From: Drosophila miranda
Taxonomy: Eukaryota; Arthropoda; Insecta; Diptera; Drosophilidae
Direction of reading: 5' to 3'
Length of the DNA stretch: 64,000 bases
Assembly (NCBI RefSeq): GCF_003369915.1
Contig: NW_022881614.1
Location: forward strand, 10,003,001-10,067,000
The notes beneath the pieces are model-generated. The model was not told the DNA's origin, searched no databases, and saw only the letters and a program-made list of their open reading frames with translations. This document shows positions 34,364 through 46,013 of the stretch, piece by piece; the first letter of the stretch is position 1, and each line of letters opens with the position of its first letter. Made by a program: the position numbers and the translations under genes.

Positions 34364-37097
34364 CTACCACTTAGTGCGCTTGTGGAGCTTTTTGAGGTAT
34401 TCCTCTTTCCACCGCTGGCAAAACTGTTGGGTGAGCGCCTTTAAATGCTGCCATCGATTGATTATTGATTTAAGGTCACCCTTTATTTCGGGTTCGGCCG
34501 TGGACATCAAGGGTCCCCCGGTAAGGAAGTGCCCGGGAGTAAGGGCCAGCAACTCAGTTGGATCTTCGGACATCGGGGAGAGCGGCCTGGAATTAAGGCA
34601 TGTTTCGATCTTTGCGAGAAGCGTGGAAAGCTCTTCGAAAGTGTACTTCCGAGTGGACGTGGCTTTGTAAAAGAGAGTTTTGAAACTCTTCACCCCGGCT
34701 TCCCACAGACCTCCCATGTGTGGAGCTCCTGGTGGGATAAAACGCCACGAAACCCGGTGATGGCTGTACGCATCAGTTATCGAGCCCTTGAATGCTTCTA
34801 GGAAGTCACGGGAAAGCACCTTGGCGGCACCAACGAAAGTTTTGCCATTGTCGGAGTGAATGCGCTGCGGACACCCTCGTCGTGCGACGAAACGAGCGAA
34901 GGCTGCAAGAAATTTCTCGGTCGTGAGATCCGACGTGGGCTCCAAATGGATCGCCTTCGTGGAAAAACACACGAACACACACACATACCCCTTGGTTATC
35001 AGGCACGCTCTGCCTGTGTAATTCCGTACTTCGAAGGGACCCGCGTAGTCAATTCCGGTGTGCGTGAACGGTCTGGAAAAGGACGTTCGTTCCGTAGGAA
35101 GATCACCCATCATTTGGGCTTGAAACTTCTGTCTGTGGATGACGCATACCTTGCAGGAGTTTACCACCCCCTTCATGAGTTTCTGAACCTTGGGAATCCA
35201 GAACTTGGATCGGATAAGTCGCACCATTAGTTGGTTCCCGCCATGAAGAGTTATCCGGTGGCTGAATTGCGCGAGAAGGCGGGATAGCCGGCAGCGGTAC
35301 GGCAGAATAATGGGATGCCGTTCGTCGTAATTCAGAAAGGTAGAAGTTGCGATACGGCCACATGCTCTTATGAGCCCATGTTGGTCTAGGAACGGGTTCA
35401 AATTCAGGATAGAACTTGACCTTGGCACTGGCCGCTTCTCGCTTAGGCAGTGATGCTCTTGGGAGTATTCCCTGCGCTGAGTCTCTAGGATAAGAGTGCG
35501 CTCAGCTTCGGTAATGTCTTCGCTTGCAAGGTGGTCCTCTTGTCCGGTGACCAGCTTCCGGCAGCGTTTTGGGAAGCGAAGGACATAAGCACGGACTCGC
35601 AGGGCTCTCTCCAGATTGGAGAACCGATCGAGGAAGTCTTCGGATGGGCTCGGTGCAAAATGAACCTTCAGAGCACGTTGCTCGAGGGTTATCACGGGAT
35701 CGTCCCCGCCTTGGGCTGGCCATTGATGCCGGGGCCCTTGCAACCACGCTGGTCCGTGCCACCAGAGTTGGTTCTCGACGAGCTCCTGTAAGGATACGCC
35801 CCTGCTGGCGAGGTCGGCGGGATTTTGTGCGGACGGAACGTGACCCCAATTCTCGACCCCGGTGGCATGCGAAATTCTGGTCACTCGGTTGGCCACGAAG
35901 TTAGTCCAGTGGCAAGCAGGCTTTTTCAGCCAGGACAGGACTATAGCGGAATCTGTCCAGAAGTAACAGGTTGTAGGTGCGCTTGGCATATTTGGCAGGA
36001 TAGCCGTCGCCATTTCGGACAGCAGCACGGCGCCGCACAGCTCTAACCGGGGGAGCGATACAGTCTTAACGGGTGCGACTCGTGTTTTCGCGGTGAGCAA
36101 CTGCACCTTGACCAGGTGGTCAGTCTCGATGCGTACGTAGATCGCCGCACCGTACGCCTTTTCGGACGCATCGCAAAATCCGTGATGCTCGACCCTTACA
36201 GATGGTTCGGAGCCAATCCACCTTGGAATGCGGATCTGGTCGAGAGCGGAGTAGCTCCGCAGAAAACTCTGCCAGCGCTGACGCATCTCGGTCGGAAGAT
36301 CTTCGTCCCATCTCACTTCTTGCAACCAGATCTCTTGCATGAAGATCTTTGACCGGACAATGAAAGGAGCCAACCAGACCGCAGGGTCGAAGAACCTTGC
36401 TATCTGGGAAAGCACCGCTCGCTTGGTATAGGATGCCGTAGATGCCAGTTCTGGCGGAACGAAGAAGAAATCGTCTGTTGTCGCCTTCCAGCGAATTCCG
36501 TGAGTCTTGGCTTCCGGAATGGTAGTCAGGATGTCCTTGTGGTTGGACGTCCATTTTCTCAGTGGAAACCCGGCAGAACTCAGGGCTGCCTGTAACTCGC
36601 GGATAGCTAGTTGAGCCTCAGTGGGAGAGTCTGCTCCCGCTAGGACGTCGTCGACATACATACAGGACCGAATGATGTGACTGGCTCTCGGGAATCGGGA
36701 CTGGACATCGTCTGCAAGCCGTTGCAACGCCCGGATGGCGAGAAAGGGAGCACAATTGACTCCAAAGGTGACAGTTTGCAACTCATAGTCGCGTATCTCG
36801 CCCTCCTTGTTGCGAAACAATATTCGCTGGAAGGGGGTGTGCTTCGGATCTACCCAAGTCTCTAGTAGCGCCACTTCAGGATCTGAAGGGTTAAGTCGGA
36901 CTGGAGAACAGGGCCGGGGTGCAGAAGGTCAAGCTGATACCGTTAGCCGACGGGCTGGATGCGTTAAATACAACGCGGACTTTCGTGGTGGTGCTATCAG
37001 GCTTGAAGACAGCGTGGTGCGGCAGGTAGTAGGTTGAGGACCCATGAGTCGGAAGAACTTCTGTCATGTGTCCAAGCTCTAGGTATTCTTGGATCAC
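34364..37097 (-). pseudogene. BEL copy 1 pol: RT, RNase H, integrase
   Basis: The RT beginning (YLELGHM ... PHHAVFKPDS ... RVVFNASSPS) lies at 37097-36900. A break near 36880 removes the stretch that should hold the first catalytic Asp, and an 836-codon frame (36874-34364) follows. It contains FGVNCAPFLA, the YVDD box, a Pao-type RNase H region (LPRLELCGAVLL ... WTDS), an integrase HH-CC region and a complete D-D-E core (GIDYAGPF, HSDNGKTF, GLWEAGVK). It ends in KRTKW at 34364. The long open part suggests the break is not ancient. Confidence 0.85.
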
Positions 37098-37120
37098 GGT
37101 GTCGTACTGCTCTTTCTATT

Positions 37121-39183
37121 TTAGTAGGAATGTCCTACACCTCCCAAAACTTTGTGAGGAGTTTGTCTAACGGAGTCTCTAGCTCGGTGGAAATTTGCGT
37201 GGAGAAGGATGCGACCCTGCCTTGTACCGTGTTTGGCACTGGGCCTGTAAGAACCCATCCGAAAATGGTCTCCTGTCCGAGGAGAGATCCACAGATGTTC
37301 GTCTGTGAGCCGCTCAAGAGGATGGATGGAAGGATGTCGGCACCAATCAGGACATCTATTTGTGAGCTTGCGTAAAATGTCGGGTCTGCTCATGGCAGGT
37401 TTGACAAGTCTCGCAACGAGTGTTGCGGGATCGGATGGGAGGGAAGGCTGCCTGATAATTCCGGCAGGACATAGGCTGTGGCGTCCAAGTGTAAGCCCGG
37501 CTTAGTCGGGGGGCGGATGGAAAAATGGCAGAGCTTCTTGGACTGAGCGGATATGGTCTGATTGAGGCCCGAGACCTGTGCCTGGGCGAGTCGGAATGGC
37601 AACTTAATGATCTGGAAGAGACGTTCCGTAATGAACGTCGCCTCGCGCGAAAGTTTGTCCCCAAGTGGCAAATATTAATAATAGCCGTGCCCAGGAGTAC
37701 CGCGCTCTTGCCGGAGGCGAAATAGTTCTGAACGCTAGGCTGAGCTTCGGCAGGAGTCGGAAGTGGTACGGAGTTGGGCACGGATTGGCTGGAAACTGGA
37801 GTGCCACGGTGCAGCAGCGTATGATGCCGGTCTCCACACGTGTTGCAGTTGTGGGCGCTTTGGCATTCACGAATCTGGTGACCTCTTGCGAAACAGTTTA
37901 AGCAAAGCATTTTTTGCTTAATATAGCTGGAGCGAGCATCAGGTCTCATCTGAAGGAATTGAGGGCATACCCGGATCGGATGGTTCTCTTTGGAGCAAAG
38001 CTCACACGTTCTCCGCTTCGGATCCACAGTTGTTCCGGACGAGTGAACCCGCCTTGCAACAGGGCTCCCTTGGGAACGGAATGGGTTGGGATTGCCCTTT
38101 GAACTCTCTGACATGGGTAGACTCGCCCTGGAGTGGGCCTGAGTCTCCATGCCTGGATGGCCATCCTCGGTCACCTCGAGAGACAGGTACGTGTCCATAG
38201 CGTGCAAGGTGAGAATTTCGGACTTGTGTGTCACGGACTGCTCCCAAAGCTCCAAAGTCGCTTTTGGCAACTTCGCTGATATGAGGTACACTAACACTCC
38301 GTCAGTGAAAATGCTCGGTGCGGATTTGGGGCAGACTGAAAAGGATCTTCAGCTGGGCTTTGAGTATCAGCCTCTTGTTTTGGAAACGCTCACGGAGGGC
38401 GCTCCATGCGGACGCGAACCCTTCGTTCGTGAGTGGAGCCTGTGCCACTATGTCGTGGGCCTCACCGCTTGTTTTTTTGTTGAGGTGGAACAGTTTTTCC
38501 ACTGGAGCCAACCTCGGGTTCTCTATATATATGGCGGTGAACAGGTCTCGGAACGTGGGCCACTGCTGGTAGTCCCCACTGAAAACTTCAGTGTCACATG
38601 GAGGAAGACGGCAACCGCCGGAAGTCGGCACTTGAATGGCCAGTTGAGGCGTGTGAGGGACAGTCGGGGGTTCGAGCTGATCGTTCAGTTCGGCAAGGCA
38701 TTGCGCGTAGACCGCGTAGCAGTCATCGTACATCCCCTGGACGTCAGCTGCCCCCTCTGGATCTACTTCCGTTATCGCCTCCACACAGGCCTCGAACTCC
38801 GCGTCCACCTTCGCCCACAGGCTTCGGAGTTGATCTCGATGGACTTGGGAGAGCGAGCGGGTTGGTGTGCTAGCATCTGAAGCGCTGAGCTTCTGGTCGA
38901 AGCGTGTTAGTCTGCTTGCAGCCAAGGCAAACTTAGACCGTGCGGAACTGGCGACCGATTGGGCCATAGTGCTCGGAACCGTGCGAGGGACGACCGAGGG
39001 GAGCAACAAGGCCTCAAAGGCATGTGGTGTGTGAGCCCTGGACGTGGTCGGACCTCGCTCAGCTAGGGCCGGACGGGAAGCTGTGGGCGTAGTGATTGAG
39101 CCGTTGGAGCTGGGTGGATGGGTCAAACTCAGCGAACTCACCCGCTTAAACTTCTTGCGAGATTTCTTCTCACCAGTGGGCAT
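37121..39183 (-). pseudogene. BEL copy 1 gag-protease (two or more frameshifts)
   Basis: Gag starts MPTGEKKSRKKF at 39183. It has a DUF1759-like core (LPPCDTEVFSGDYQQWPTF, ALRERFQNKRLI). The frame is lost near 38300 and resumes with VYLISAKLPKATLELWEQ. Zinc knuckles CELCSKENHPIRVC, CLNCFARGHQIREC and CNTCGDRHHTLLH follow. The DUF1758 protease region is broken near 37640, where residues around the catalytic Asp seem lost, and continues in another frame through IFGWVLTGPVPN (about 37240). Confidence 0.8.
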
Positions 39184-39374
39184 GGTTGGCTGATGGATTT
39201 GCGATAACGCGTATCAGAGTCGCAAAGCAGGTGAGCGGAAATGGAGAAGTGGAAGTTGTGAACGACGAACCGTGGTTATGTGGCCTTGGCGGGATTTATC
39301 GCGAGTATTTATATAGTAGAAGTCGGGCACCGTGGCCGGAATATATAAATATAAAATACTACGATCAAATAAAA

Positions 39375-40302
39375 AACGAGCGGGAACGTTGTGAGTTGCT
39401 GCGGACACCGCAACTCTACATTTATACCCGATACTTAGTCAGTATGGCTCTCCTCCGGCAGACGCCGCTAATATTAAACGACACGACAAAGAGTGCGTGC
39501 GAGAGAGACAGAAAATCAGTCTGAGCGTGACGTCGGTGGCTGCGTAGCCCCTGCAAATTGATTTGTTCCTATTGGCTATAAAAATGATCTGATCTGATCC
39601 AGATTCAGCAATCTCATAGATATAGTCATTATCTATGATTCTGCGTTTTTAGTTTTGTCGAATGTGCAATATTGTGGGTGCAACAGATTTTCGTTCTTTG
39701 TTGGGGCGGAAGGGGGTGGGGCGAAATTTGGACACGAAACGGTCAAGGTCCGATATCACAGGAGTGTGGATACCAAATTTGGTTGCTCTGGCTCTTATAG
39801 GTTCTGAGATCCTTGAACTCATATTAGAGAGAGACAGAGCGAGAAAGAATGAAATTGTTTTCTTGATTCTGGCTATAATAATTATACGATCTGGTTGAGA
39901 TTTTACACTCTAGAACACATAGTCATCCACTACGATTCTGCGTTTTTGGTTTTATCGTATCTTTAAAAATGTGGATGCCACAGATTTTCGTCTTTTGTGG
40001 GGGCGGAAGTGGGCGGGGCGAAGTTTTGAAATATTTTTGTAGCAGTGACATATCACAGAAGTCTGGATCCAAAACATCGTTGCTATAGCTCTTATAGTCT
40101 TTGAGCACTAGGCGCTGAAGGGGACGGACGGACGGACGGACAGACGGACAGACAGACAGGGCTCAATCGACTCGGCTATTGATGCTGATCAAGAATATAT
40201 ATACTTTATGGGGTCGGAAACGATTCCTTCTGGACGTTACACACATCCACTTTTACCACAAATCTAATATACCACAATACTCATTTTGAGTATCGGGTAT
40301 AA
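39375..40302 (-). mobile_element. DINE-1-like repeat, reverse orientation
   Basis: Plus-strand sequence starts AACGAGCGGGAACGTTG and ends GAGTATCGGGTATA, the mirror of the forward copies. It terminates the leader of BEL copy 1, replacing the expected 5' LTR region. Confidence 0.78.
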
Positions 40303-40411
40303 TATGCGTACGTATGTATGTATATGTAAGATAAATATATATGTGGTGCCGTATGTATGGATCGTGTCTTATTTTTGTTGGCAATATAATTAGTTAAATA
40401 CGGAGTCGCAG
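40303..40411. repeat. DINE flank, first copy of a local duplication
   Basis: This 109-bp segment (starting near GCGTACGTATGTATG and ending ACGGAGTCGCAG) recurs at 45537-45646 with few changes. It carries the left target-site copy of the LINE inserted at 40412. Confidence 0.8.
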
Positions 40412-40580
40412 TTTTTTTTGTTTTTTTGTTTTTTTTTTTTTTTTTTATTAAGCGTTGAATCCGTACTTTGCATATAACGTATCTTAACATCACTGGTAAA
40501 TAATATTGGGGTAGCCAAACCTAATGCTAAATGCGAGAGGACTTACAAAAAATATAATATTATAATATTGGGAGGGAAAC

Positions 40581-43301
40581 TTAGAGTTGGCCAATAGTTT
40601 TGGCAAAACCCAATCTCTTCAACCGCCTCAAAGGCCTGGCAGGTAGTAATCGTCTGGCGAGCATACTATGGTGTCTAACTAGCCTGTCACTGTATCTGCT
40701 GGTGTGCCTTCCAATCTGCTCCTCTACTGTATGCAGATTCAAATCCCGATGTAGGGTGGAGCCGCGCACGTACCAAGGGCAGTTCGTTATTTGCCTAATG
40801 GCGCGATTCTGCAAGACCTGTATCCGTTTATAGTTCGATTTGGCAGCTATACCCCAAATCTGCACACCGTAAAGCCAGATCGGGGCTACACAGTGTACAT
40901 AAACTGCTCTTTTGGCTCTCAGTGACATGGTGCTTCTTCTGTTAATCAGCCACCGCAATTGCTGCATTCTTTGCCCACATTTACGAGCCGTAGCTTTCAA
41001 GTGTGGACCAAAAGTAAGACGCTTATCAAGGGTGATACCGAGATACTTTGCTTGCTCTGGTTGGTCCAAAGTTACGCCTTCAAACTTTATGGGTGGGGTG
41101 TGGTCTATGAGCGCTTTCAGGGTGAAGCATGGATTGGTGGTCTTCAGTGGGTTGACTTTTAAATTCCATCTTTTGCACCAAGCTGCCAAAGAGTAGAGGT
41201 ACTCTTGGAGACCATCTGCTGCCTCAAGGCGGCACTTGGAGCTGTAGAGCAGTGCTATATCGTCCGCGTAGGTAGCAAGCAGAGCCTTACGGGGGGCCTC
41301 CATATGTTGATCGCTTGGGGAGGGTAGATCTGCAGTATAGATAGAGTAAAGCAGCGGGCCAAGGACGCTGCCCTGTGGAACTCCAGCTCTCATTTGGCAA
41401 GGTGTTGAATGTGTGTTCCTGAACCTGACCATAAAGTGACGTCCTTCCAAGTATGATCGTAGGACACCGTAGTATGGTGCTGGGAACAGTTTTTTAATTT
41501 TGCTCAGTAGGCCGATATGCCAAACTCTATCGAAGGCTTGCTGCATATCAATGAAGACTGCATTGCAGTATTCTAGATCATCATAGGCCTGTAGGATGTG
41601 TCCTGCCAATCTGTGGACTTGCTCCACTGTGCCGTGTCCCTCCCGAAAGCCAAACTGGTGATCCGGCAAGATACGGCATTCCTTGATTATACTAATAAGA
41701 CGATTGGCAAGAAGCCTCTCCCATACCTTAGATAAGGAAGACAAAAGTCTTATTGGCCGATACGACTCAGGGTCGTCCTCCGGTTTTCCAGGCTTATGGA
41801 TCATCAGGATTGTTGCTGTCTTCCACTGCTTAGGGAAAAACTGCATCCCTAACATGGCGTTAAAAATGAGCACTATGTAGACTATCGCCCGAGTAGGCAA
41901 TGCTTTCAGTGTGGAATTGCACACTCTGTCAATGCCAGGAGCCTTCTTCCTCGGTAGGGACTTGATGACTTCAACAATCTCCTCAGCCCTGGCTGGGTTA
42001 TTGGGTAAGGCCATTTGTAGAGATGTTTGCAGACTATCTTTTGTCTCTTTGTACTGCGCCTCCGTGGCGAATTGGTAATGGGTGAACCTGTCCCCTAAAT
42101 GATGTGCAAACGAATTGGCCTGCTCTTCTTCGTTTCTAGCAAGTTCACCGTTGGGACACCGGATGGGAATCTGTCTAAACGGTTGTCTCTTAAGAGACTT
42201 AGTGGTCTTCCAAAGCGAATATCCAGCATCCACGGTGTAATCCATGGAAGCAAGCTTTTGTTCAAAGAAGTTGCTTCGAAGTTCTCTCAGGGTGTTTCGA
42301 AGTTGCTTGGCAGCCCGGTTCCATAGAATTCGGTCCCATGGGTCTTGAGATCGGATTGCGCGTCTGCGAAGTCTCCTTTTTTGTGACAAAAGCTCTCTGG
42401 CCTCTCTTGTAAGAACTATTCCATAGGCGGCGCTTGTCGGAGGATGCGAGGGCGTTGAGGCAGCAGCAGCCATGTGTATACTCTCTGTGATGTTATCTAC
42501 AGCCATCTCGATATCTTCCTCAGAGTTTAGCGTGACGTTCAGTTGAATCGACCTCTCCAAATGTTGCCTAAATGCGAGCAGATCAGTGTGCTTGGTGACT
42601 AGATGAGGGCTTGGATTTTCTATAATGCCATCTGTTTTAATGCTGATGACTAAGGCCAGATGGTCGGAGTCCAGATCCCAGCTCTGACTTATTTTTGCTC
42701 GAGAATCCGGAATACCATGATGTACTGCGAAGTCTATGCAGGACGGCGTGTGATTGAGTACATATGGGTACCTGGTTGGTGATCCAGTTGCAAGGATCTT
42801 AGCGCCAGTAGCAGAGATGGCTTCCGCTAGCTCTCGCCCCCTAGGGGAATTGTAAGTGTCTCCCCACAGCCAGTGTCGGGCATTCCAGTCACCACCAACC
42901 AAATACCTTTGCCCGCAAGCACGGAGTGCATCGATGTAATGTCTTTCCTCAATCCTGACTCTGGGAGGGCAGTAAATGGCGCTGAACTCCACATCGCCCA
43001 GTCCTGTGGCTACTTTTACTGCTGACATTTGCATGCTGCGTGTCTCAATGACCCTTTGTGGAAAATGACGAAGCGAAGTCTTAACTAAAACCGCAACTCC
43101 ACCAACGCTATTATTATTCCGCGATGGCTTGAAGGCTGGATAGAAGGCATATCCATGTATTTTTACAGCTGCCCCTCTTTTAGTTCTGATCTCCGTCAAA
43201 AGAAGAATGTCAACGCTATTCTTGTGCGCGAAGAGCTTAACTTCTTTTGCTTTCCCTGAAATGCCGTTAGCATTCCAGATGAGAACCTTTAGTGGGTTCA
43301 T
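40581..43301 (-). CDS. Jockey-type LINE ORF2: endonuclease and reverse transcriptase
   Basis: One uninterrupted frame of 906 codons beginning MNPLKVLIWNANGISG. The endonuclease/exonuclease/phosphatase domain covers about residues 1-225 (LLLTEIR, GGDWNARH, SDHLALV). RT covers about 450-740 with FIDMQQAFDRVW, GVPQGSVLGPLL and ATYADDIALLYS. The C-terminus is basic without RNase H. ORF1 ends at the same coordinate region, so the two frames abut. The frame looks intact. Confidence 0.9.
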   Translation of the reverse strand: MNPLKVLIWNANGISGKAKEVKLFAHKNSVDILLLTEIRTKRGAAVKIHGYAFYPAFKPSRNNNSVGGVAVLVKTSLRHFPQRVIETRSMQMSAVKVATGLGDVEFSAIYCPPRVRIEERHYIDALRACGQRYLVGGDWNARHWLWGDTYNSPRGRELAEAISATGAKILATGSPTRYPYVLNHTPSCIDFAVHHGIPDSRAKISQSWDLDSDHLALVISIKTDGIIENPSPHLVTKHTDLLAFRQHLERSIQLNVTLNSEEDIEMAVDNITESIHMAAAASTPSHPPTSAAYGIVLTREARELLSQKRRLRRRAIRSQDPWDRILWNRAAKQLRNTLRELRSNFFEQKLASMDYTVDAGYSLWKTTKSLKRQPFRQIPIRCPNGELARNEEEQANSFAHHLGDRFTHYQFATEAQYKETKDSLQTSLQMALPNNPARAEEIVEVIKSLPRKKAPGIDRVCNSTLKALPTRAIVYIVLIFNAMLGMQFFPKQWKTATILMIHKPGKPEDDPESYRPIRLLSSLSKVWERLLANRLISIIKECRILPDHQFGFREGHGTVEQVHRLAGHILQAYDDLEYCNAVFIDMQQAFDRVWHIGLLSKIKKLFPAPYYGVLRSYLEGRHFMVRFRNTHSTPCQMRAGVPQGSVLGPLLYSIYTADLPSPSDQHMEAPRKALLATYADDIALLYSSKCRLEAADGLQEYLYSLAAWCKRWNLKVNPLKTTNPCFTLKALIDHTPPIKFEGVTLDQPEQAKYLGITLDKRLTFGPHLKATARKCGQRMQQLRWLINRRSTMSLRAKRAVYVHCVAPIWLYGVQIWGIAAKSNYKRIQVLQNRAIRQITNCPWYVRGSTLHRDLNLHTVEEQIGRHTSRYSDRLVRHHSMLARRLLPARPLRRLKRLGFAKTIGQL

Positions 43302-44917
43302 TAAGATGCTGAAACGTTGTTCTGGAGCTGAAGATTAGATCCAGCCCATTGCTTAATCGTGTTGGCCAATTCAAAAACCATTTTTTCAAGTTTTTCAAGG
43401 CGTTGATTGGCTTGACTATTATGCTGCTGCTGTTCTTGCTGCTGTTGCTGTAGCCACATAAGAAACTGCTGCTGCTGCTGCTGTTGGAGCTGTTGTTGCC
43501 ATTGTTGAAATTTTGTCTGCTGTTGTTGTAGCAGTGCATGAACTTCATATGAATTCTGTTGCTGGTTATTCAATCCTTGTGGCTGATGCGCTTGTAGACT
43601 ATGAAAACGACGCTGAGCAGGTGTAGCAGGTATTGCATTTGAATTACCATTTGCTACGGCAGCATAGGAGGCTCCTGTATTACTTCTAGTGCCTACCAAA
43701 GGTTGGTGCTGAACAATATCTAGGGGGCGTGTGCATTGTGAGGTTTGGTGATTTTCACCGCATCTGGCACAGTTGTGATGTCGGCGGCAGTATTTGGCTG
43801 TGTGGCCGAAATCATGGCATCGACGACATTGAGCTATCTCTGTGGATTTTCGCATCCTTTCAATCCTTATTTTTTGGCGGCAAAGGGTCTTGACTTGGTA
43901 AATTTCGTTAATTTTTGCACAAGGCTTAATATTAATGAAAAAAATATTAAGTTTTTCGTCCTTGTTAGTCCTTGAGCTTGGATTATGGATGTGAAGGACC
44001 TCGAAGCCCAACATTTTAAAATCGGCGGTAATATCATTGTTTAGGGTGCTATGATGTAGGTCTCTTACAACAATTCTATGAGGCTTTTCAGTCTGCAATT
44101 GGTATGTGTGGAATTCTATTCCAATGGCATCGAAACAATCCACAATTGCTCTATAGGTATCACTGTCTTTGGGGAGGATTCTGACCGTTTCCCCCTGGTT
44201 AGCTTTGACGACAACGTTATTCAAATTTGCAACGTCCTTTATGACATCAAATAAGTAATTTAAGTTGCTAATATTTACAACTATTTGCGGTGGTTTTGGA
44301 GGGCCTTTAAGCTGATTACCAGAGCTCGTTGATTCTCCTTGAAGACACTGGTCTGTATTAACTGCTTCATAAAGGTGTTCATCCAGTTGGTCATTTCAAG
44401 CGTCTGCATCTACATTCATCCGAACTTCCTCATTATTACTATCACTTGGGATGTTCGTGTCAAGAATGGAAAATCTGTTGTTGGTGTTTGCCTGTTGGCT
44501 TGTAGTGGGGGGCAAGCCCACGTCCCGGCCGCCGCTCCCTCGTTTAGATTTAGATGACAAAGTCTGATCGTTTTTTCTTTTGCCCGTTCTCCGTTTTTGA
44601 GCATCCAGAAGTCGTTCGGCAGCAGTGCGAAGTGTTTTTGCCTCAGTGTCGTCGGGGCATATGGAGTTTTCTTGGCTATCAAAGCTTAGTGCAGGGCAGA
44701 TACTGCTTATTGTAGCAGTTGCCATGGTGTAGGTGGTGTTGTTGGTGGCACTAGTGAATGTTACTGTTGTTGTGGTTTCTGTGCATGTAGAGCGTTCAGC
44801 CTCTGAACGGTACTCAGAACGAATCTCAGAAGGTAATTTGCCTGATATTAGAAGCATTCTCTCATGATCAGTCCGCTTATTTCTAAGCCGAGAGTCAGAT
44901 GAACTATTCGCATTCAT
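43301..44917 (-). pseudogene. Jockey-type LINE ORF1, one internal stop
   Basis: It starts MNANSSSDSRLRNKR at 44917 and would give about 539 residues of nucleic-acid-binding protein. An RRM-like middle part is followed by CCHC fingers CRRCHDFGHTAKYC and CARCGENHQTSQC, then a glutamine-rich tail (about 43400-43560). A single TGA at 44396-44398 (codon 174) breaks the frame, with open sequence on both sides in the same phase. Confidence 0.82.
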
Positions 44918-45222
44918 TATACCATAGCTGATAAGCGAAGTTTTTATTGCCCCTCTTGTGCGGCTGTGCGCAGACTGAGGGGAATGTCTTGCCCGAAGGT
45001 CAGTGAATACAGTTGTAAAAACGTTCACAAATGTGTTTTTTGTTTTTGTCCAATTGCCGACACCGCACAAAGCAGCACCCGAATTTACGATGTATGCTAT
45101 TTTTAGCACACAAGAGAATGCTCCGCTAAAGCAGAATAAAGAAAACAACTTTGCACAAGCGCGACACAACCGATCTCTATGAAAGTTGATTCGAGACTCA
45201 CGGAGTCGCAGTGATTTATTTT

Positions 45223-45260
45223 ATTTAATTAATAATTAATTAATTAATTAATTAATTAAT
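45223..45260. repeat. (AATT/TTAA)n simple repeat at a duplication joint
   Basis: About 38 bases of TTAATTAATTAA lie between the right LINE flank and a truncated DINE copy. The sequence on its left matches 45647 on, so the repeat marks the junction of the local tandem duplication. Confidence 0.6.
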
Positions 45261-45536
45261 TTGAAATATTTTTGTAGCAGTGACATATCACAGAAGTCTG
45301 GATCCAAAATATCGTTGCTCTAGCTCTTATAGTCTTTGAGCACTAGGCGCTGAAGGGGACGGACGGACGGACGGACAGACGGACAGACAGACAGGGCTCA
45401 ATCGACTCGGCTATTGATGCTGATCAAGAATATATATACTTTATGGGGTCGGAAACGATTCCTTCTGGACGTTACACATATCCACTTTTACCACAAATCT
45501 AATATACCCCAATACTCATTTTGATTATCGGGTATA
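45261..45536 (-). mobile_element. DINE-1-like repeat, reverse, head part only
   Basis: Corresponds to 40026-40302, starting within the element (TTGAAATATTTTTGTAGCAG) and ending GGGTATA. The tail half is missing because of the duplication breakpoint. Confidence 0.75.
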
Positions 45537-45646
45537 TAATGCGTACGTATGTATGTATATGTAAGATAAATATATATGTGGTGCCGTATGTATGGATCGT
45601 GTCTTATTTTTGTTGGCAATATAATTAGTTAAATACGGAGACGCAG
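45537..45646. repeat. DINE flank, second copy (empty LINE target)
   Basis: Second copy of 40303-40411, ending ACGGAGACGCAG and continuing into TGATTTATTTTATT without a LINE. It shows the pre-insertion state of the Jockey target. Confidence 0.8.
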
Positions 45647-46013
45647 TGATTTATTTTATTTATTTATAAAACCGAAAACCGATGGAACGTTGAGCATGGA
45701 AAAAAAAACAACAAAGTAATTGCAAGCACATGAATTTATGATTGTTGTCAGCCGCTTGGATTGCGTTGCGATGTGTACATGTGCTTGTATGCATGTGCAT
45801 ATGTCAGCAACCAAAGCTCAGCTGGTGGCTGGGAGAGGTAGGAATATATACACTGGATAGGAGGTTGACCGCAGGAGCTTGCTCGGATCAAATTAAACCT
45901 TTGGAGAAGTAGGTGGCCACAACCGTTGGCAGAACGAAGTATGGTTTAATTTGGAGCTAGAGCGAGAAATGAATACATATGTATTTACATATGCCACGGG
46001 AACTCGGACTGGG
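45647..46013. other. Unassigned stretch before the signal-peptide ORF
   Basis: About 370 bp. No gene or repeat recognised. If the following ORF is a real exon, this holds its promoter and 5' UTR. Confidence 0.4.

Larger units (their letters stand above)
33637..39374 (-). mobile_element. BEL/Pao LTR retrotransposon, copy 1 (lacks 5' LTR)
   Basis: Read on the minus strand: gag (39183 on), protease, RT, RNase H, integrase, an additional ORF3, a purine tract and the 3' LTR. The 5' side ends at a DINE repeat (39375) without an LTR. It lies inside the protease of the plus-strand gypsy element. A second copy lies at 46144-48287 plus 63789-64000. Confidence 0.85.
40412..45199 (-). mobile_element. 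Jockey-clade LINE, near full length
   Basis: Flanked by ACGGAGTCGCAG at 40400-40411 and again at 45200-45211. A poly(T) run at 40412-40447 is the poly(A) tail on the minus strand. It has ORF1 with CCHC fingers and ORF2 with endonuclease and RT but no RNase H, as in the Jockey clade. Its 5' UTR is about 280 bp (44918-45199). The complete 5' end makes it one of the best preserved elements here. The D. miranda LINE TRIM is a candidate identity, unverified. Confidence 0.87.
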
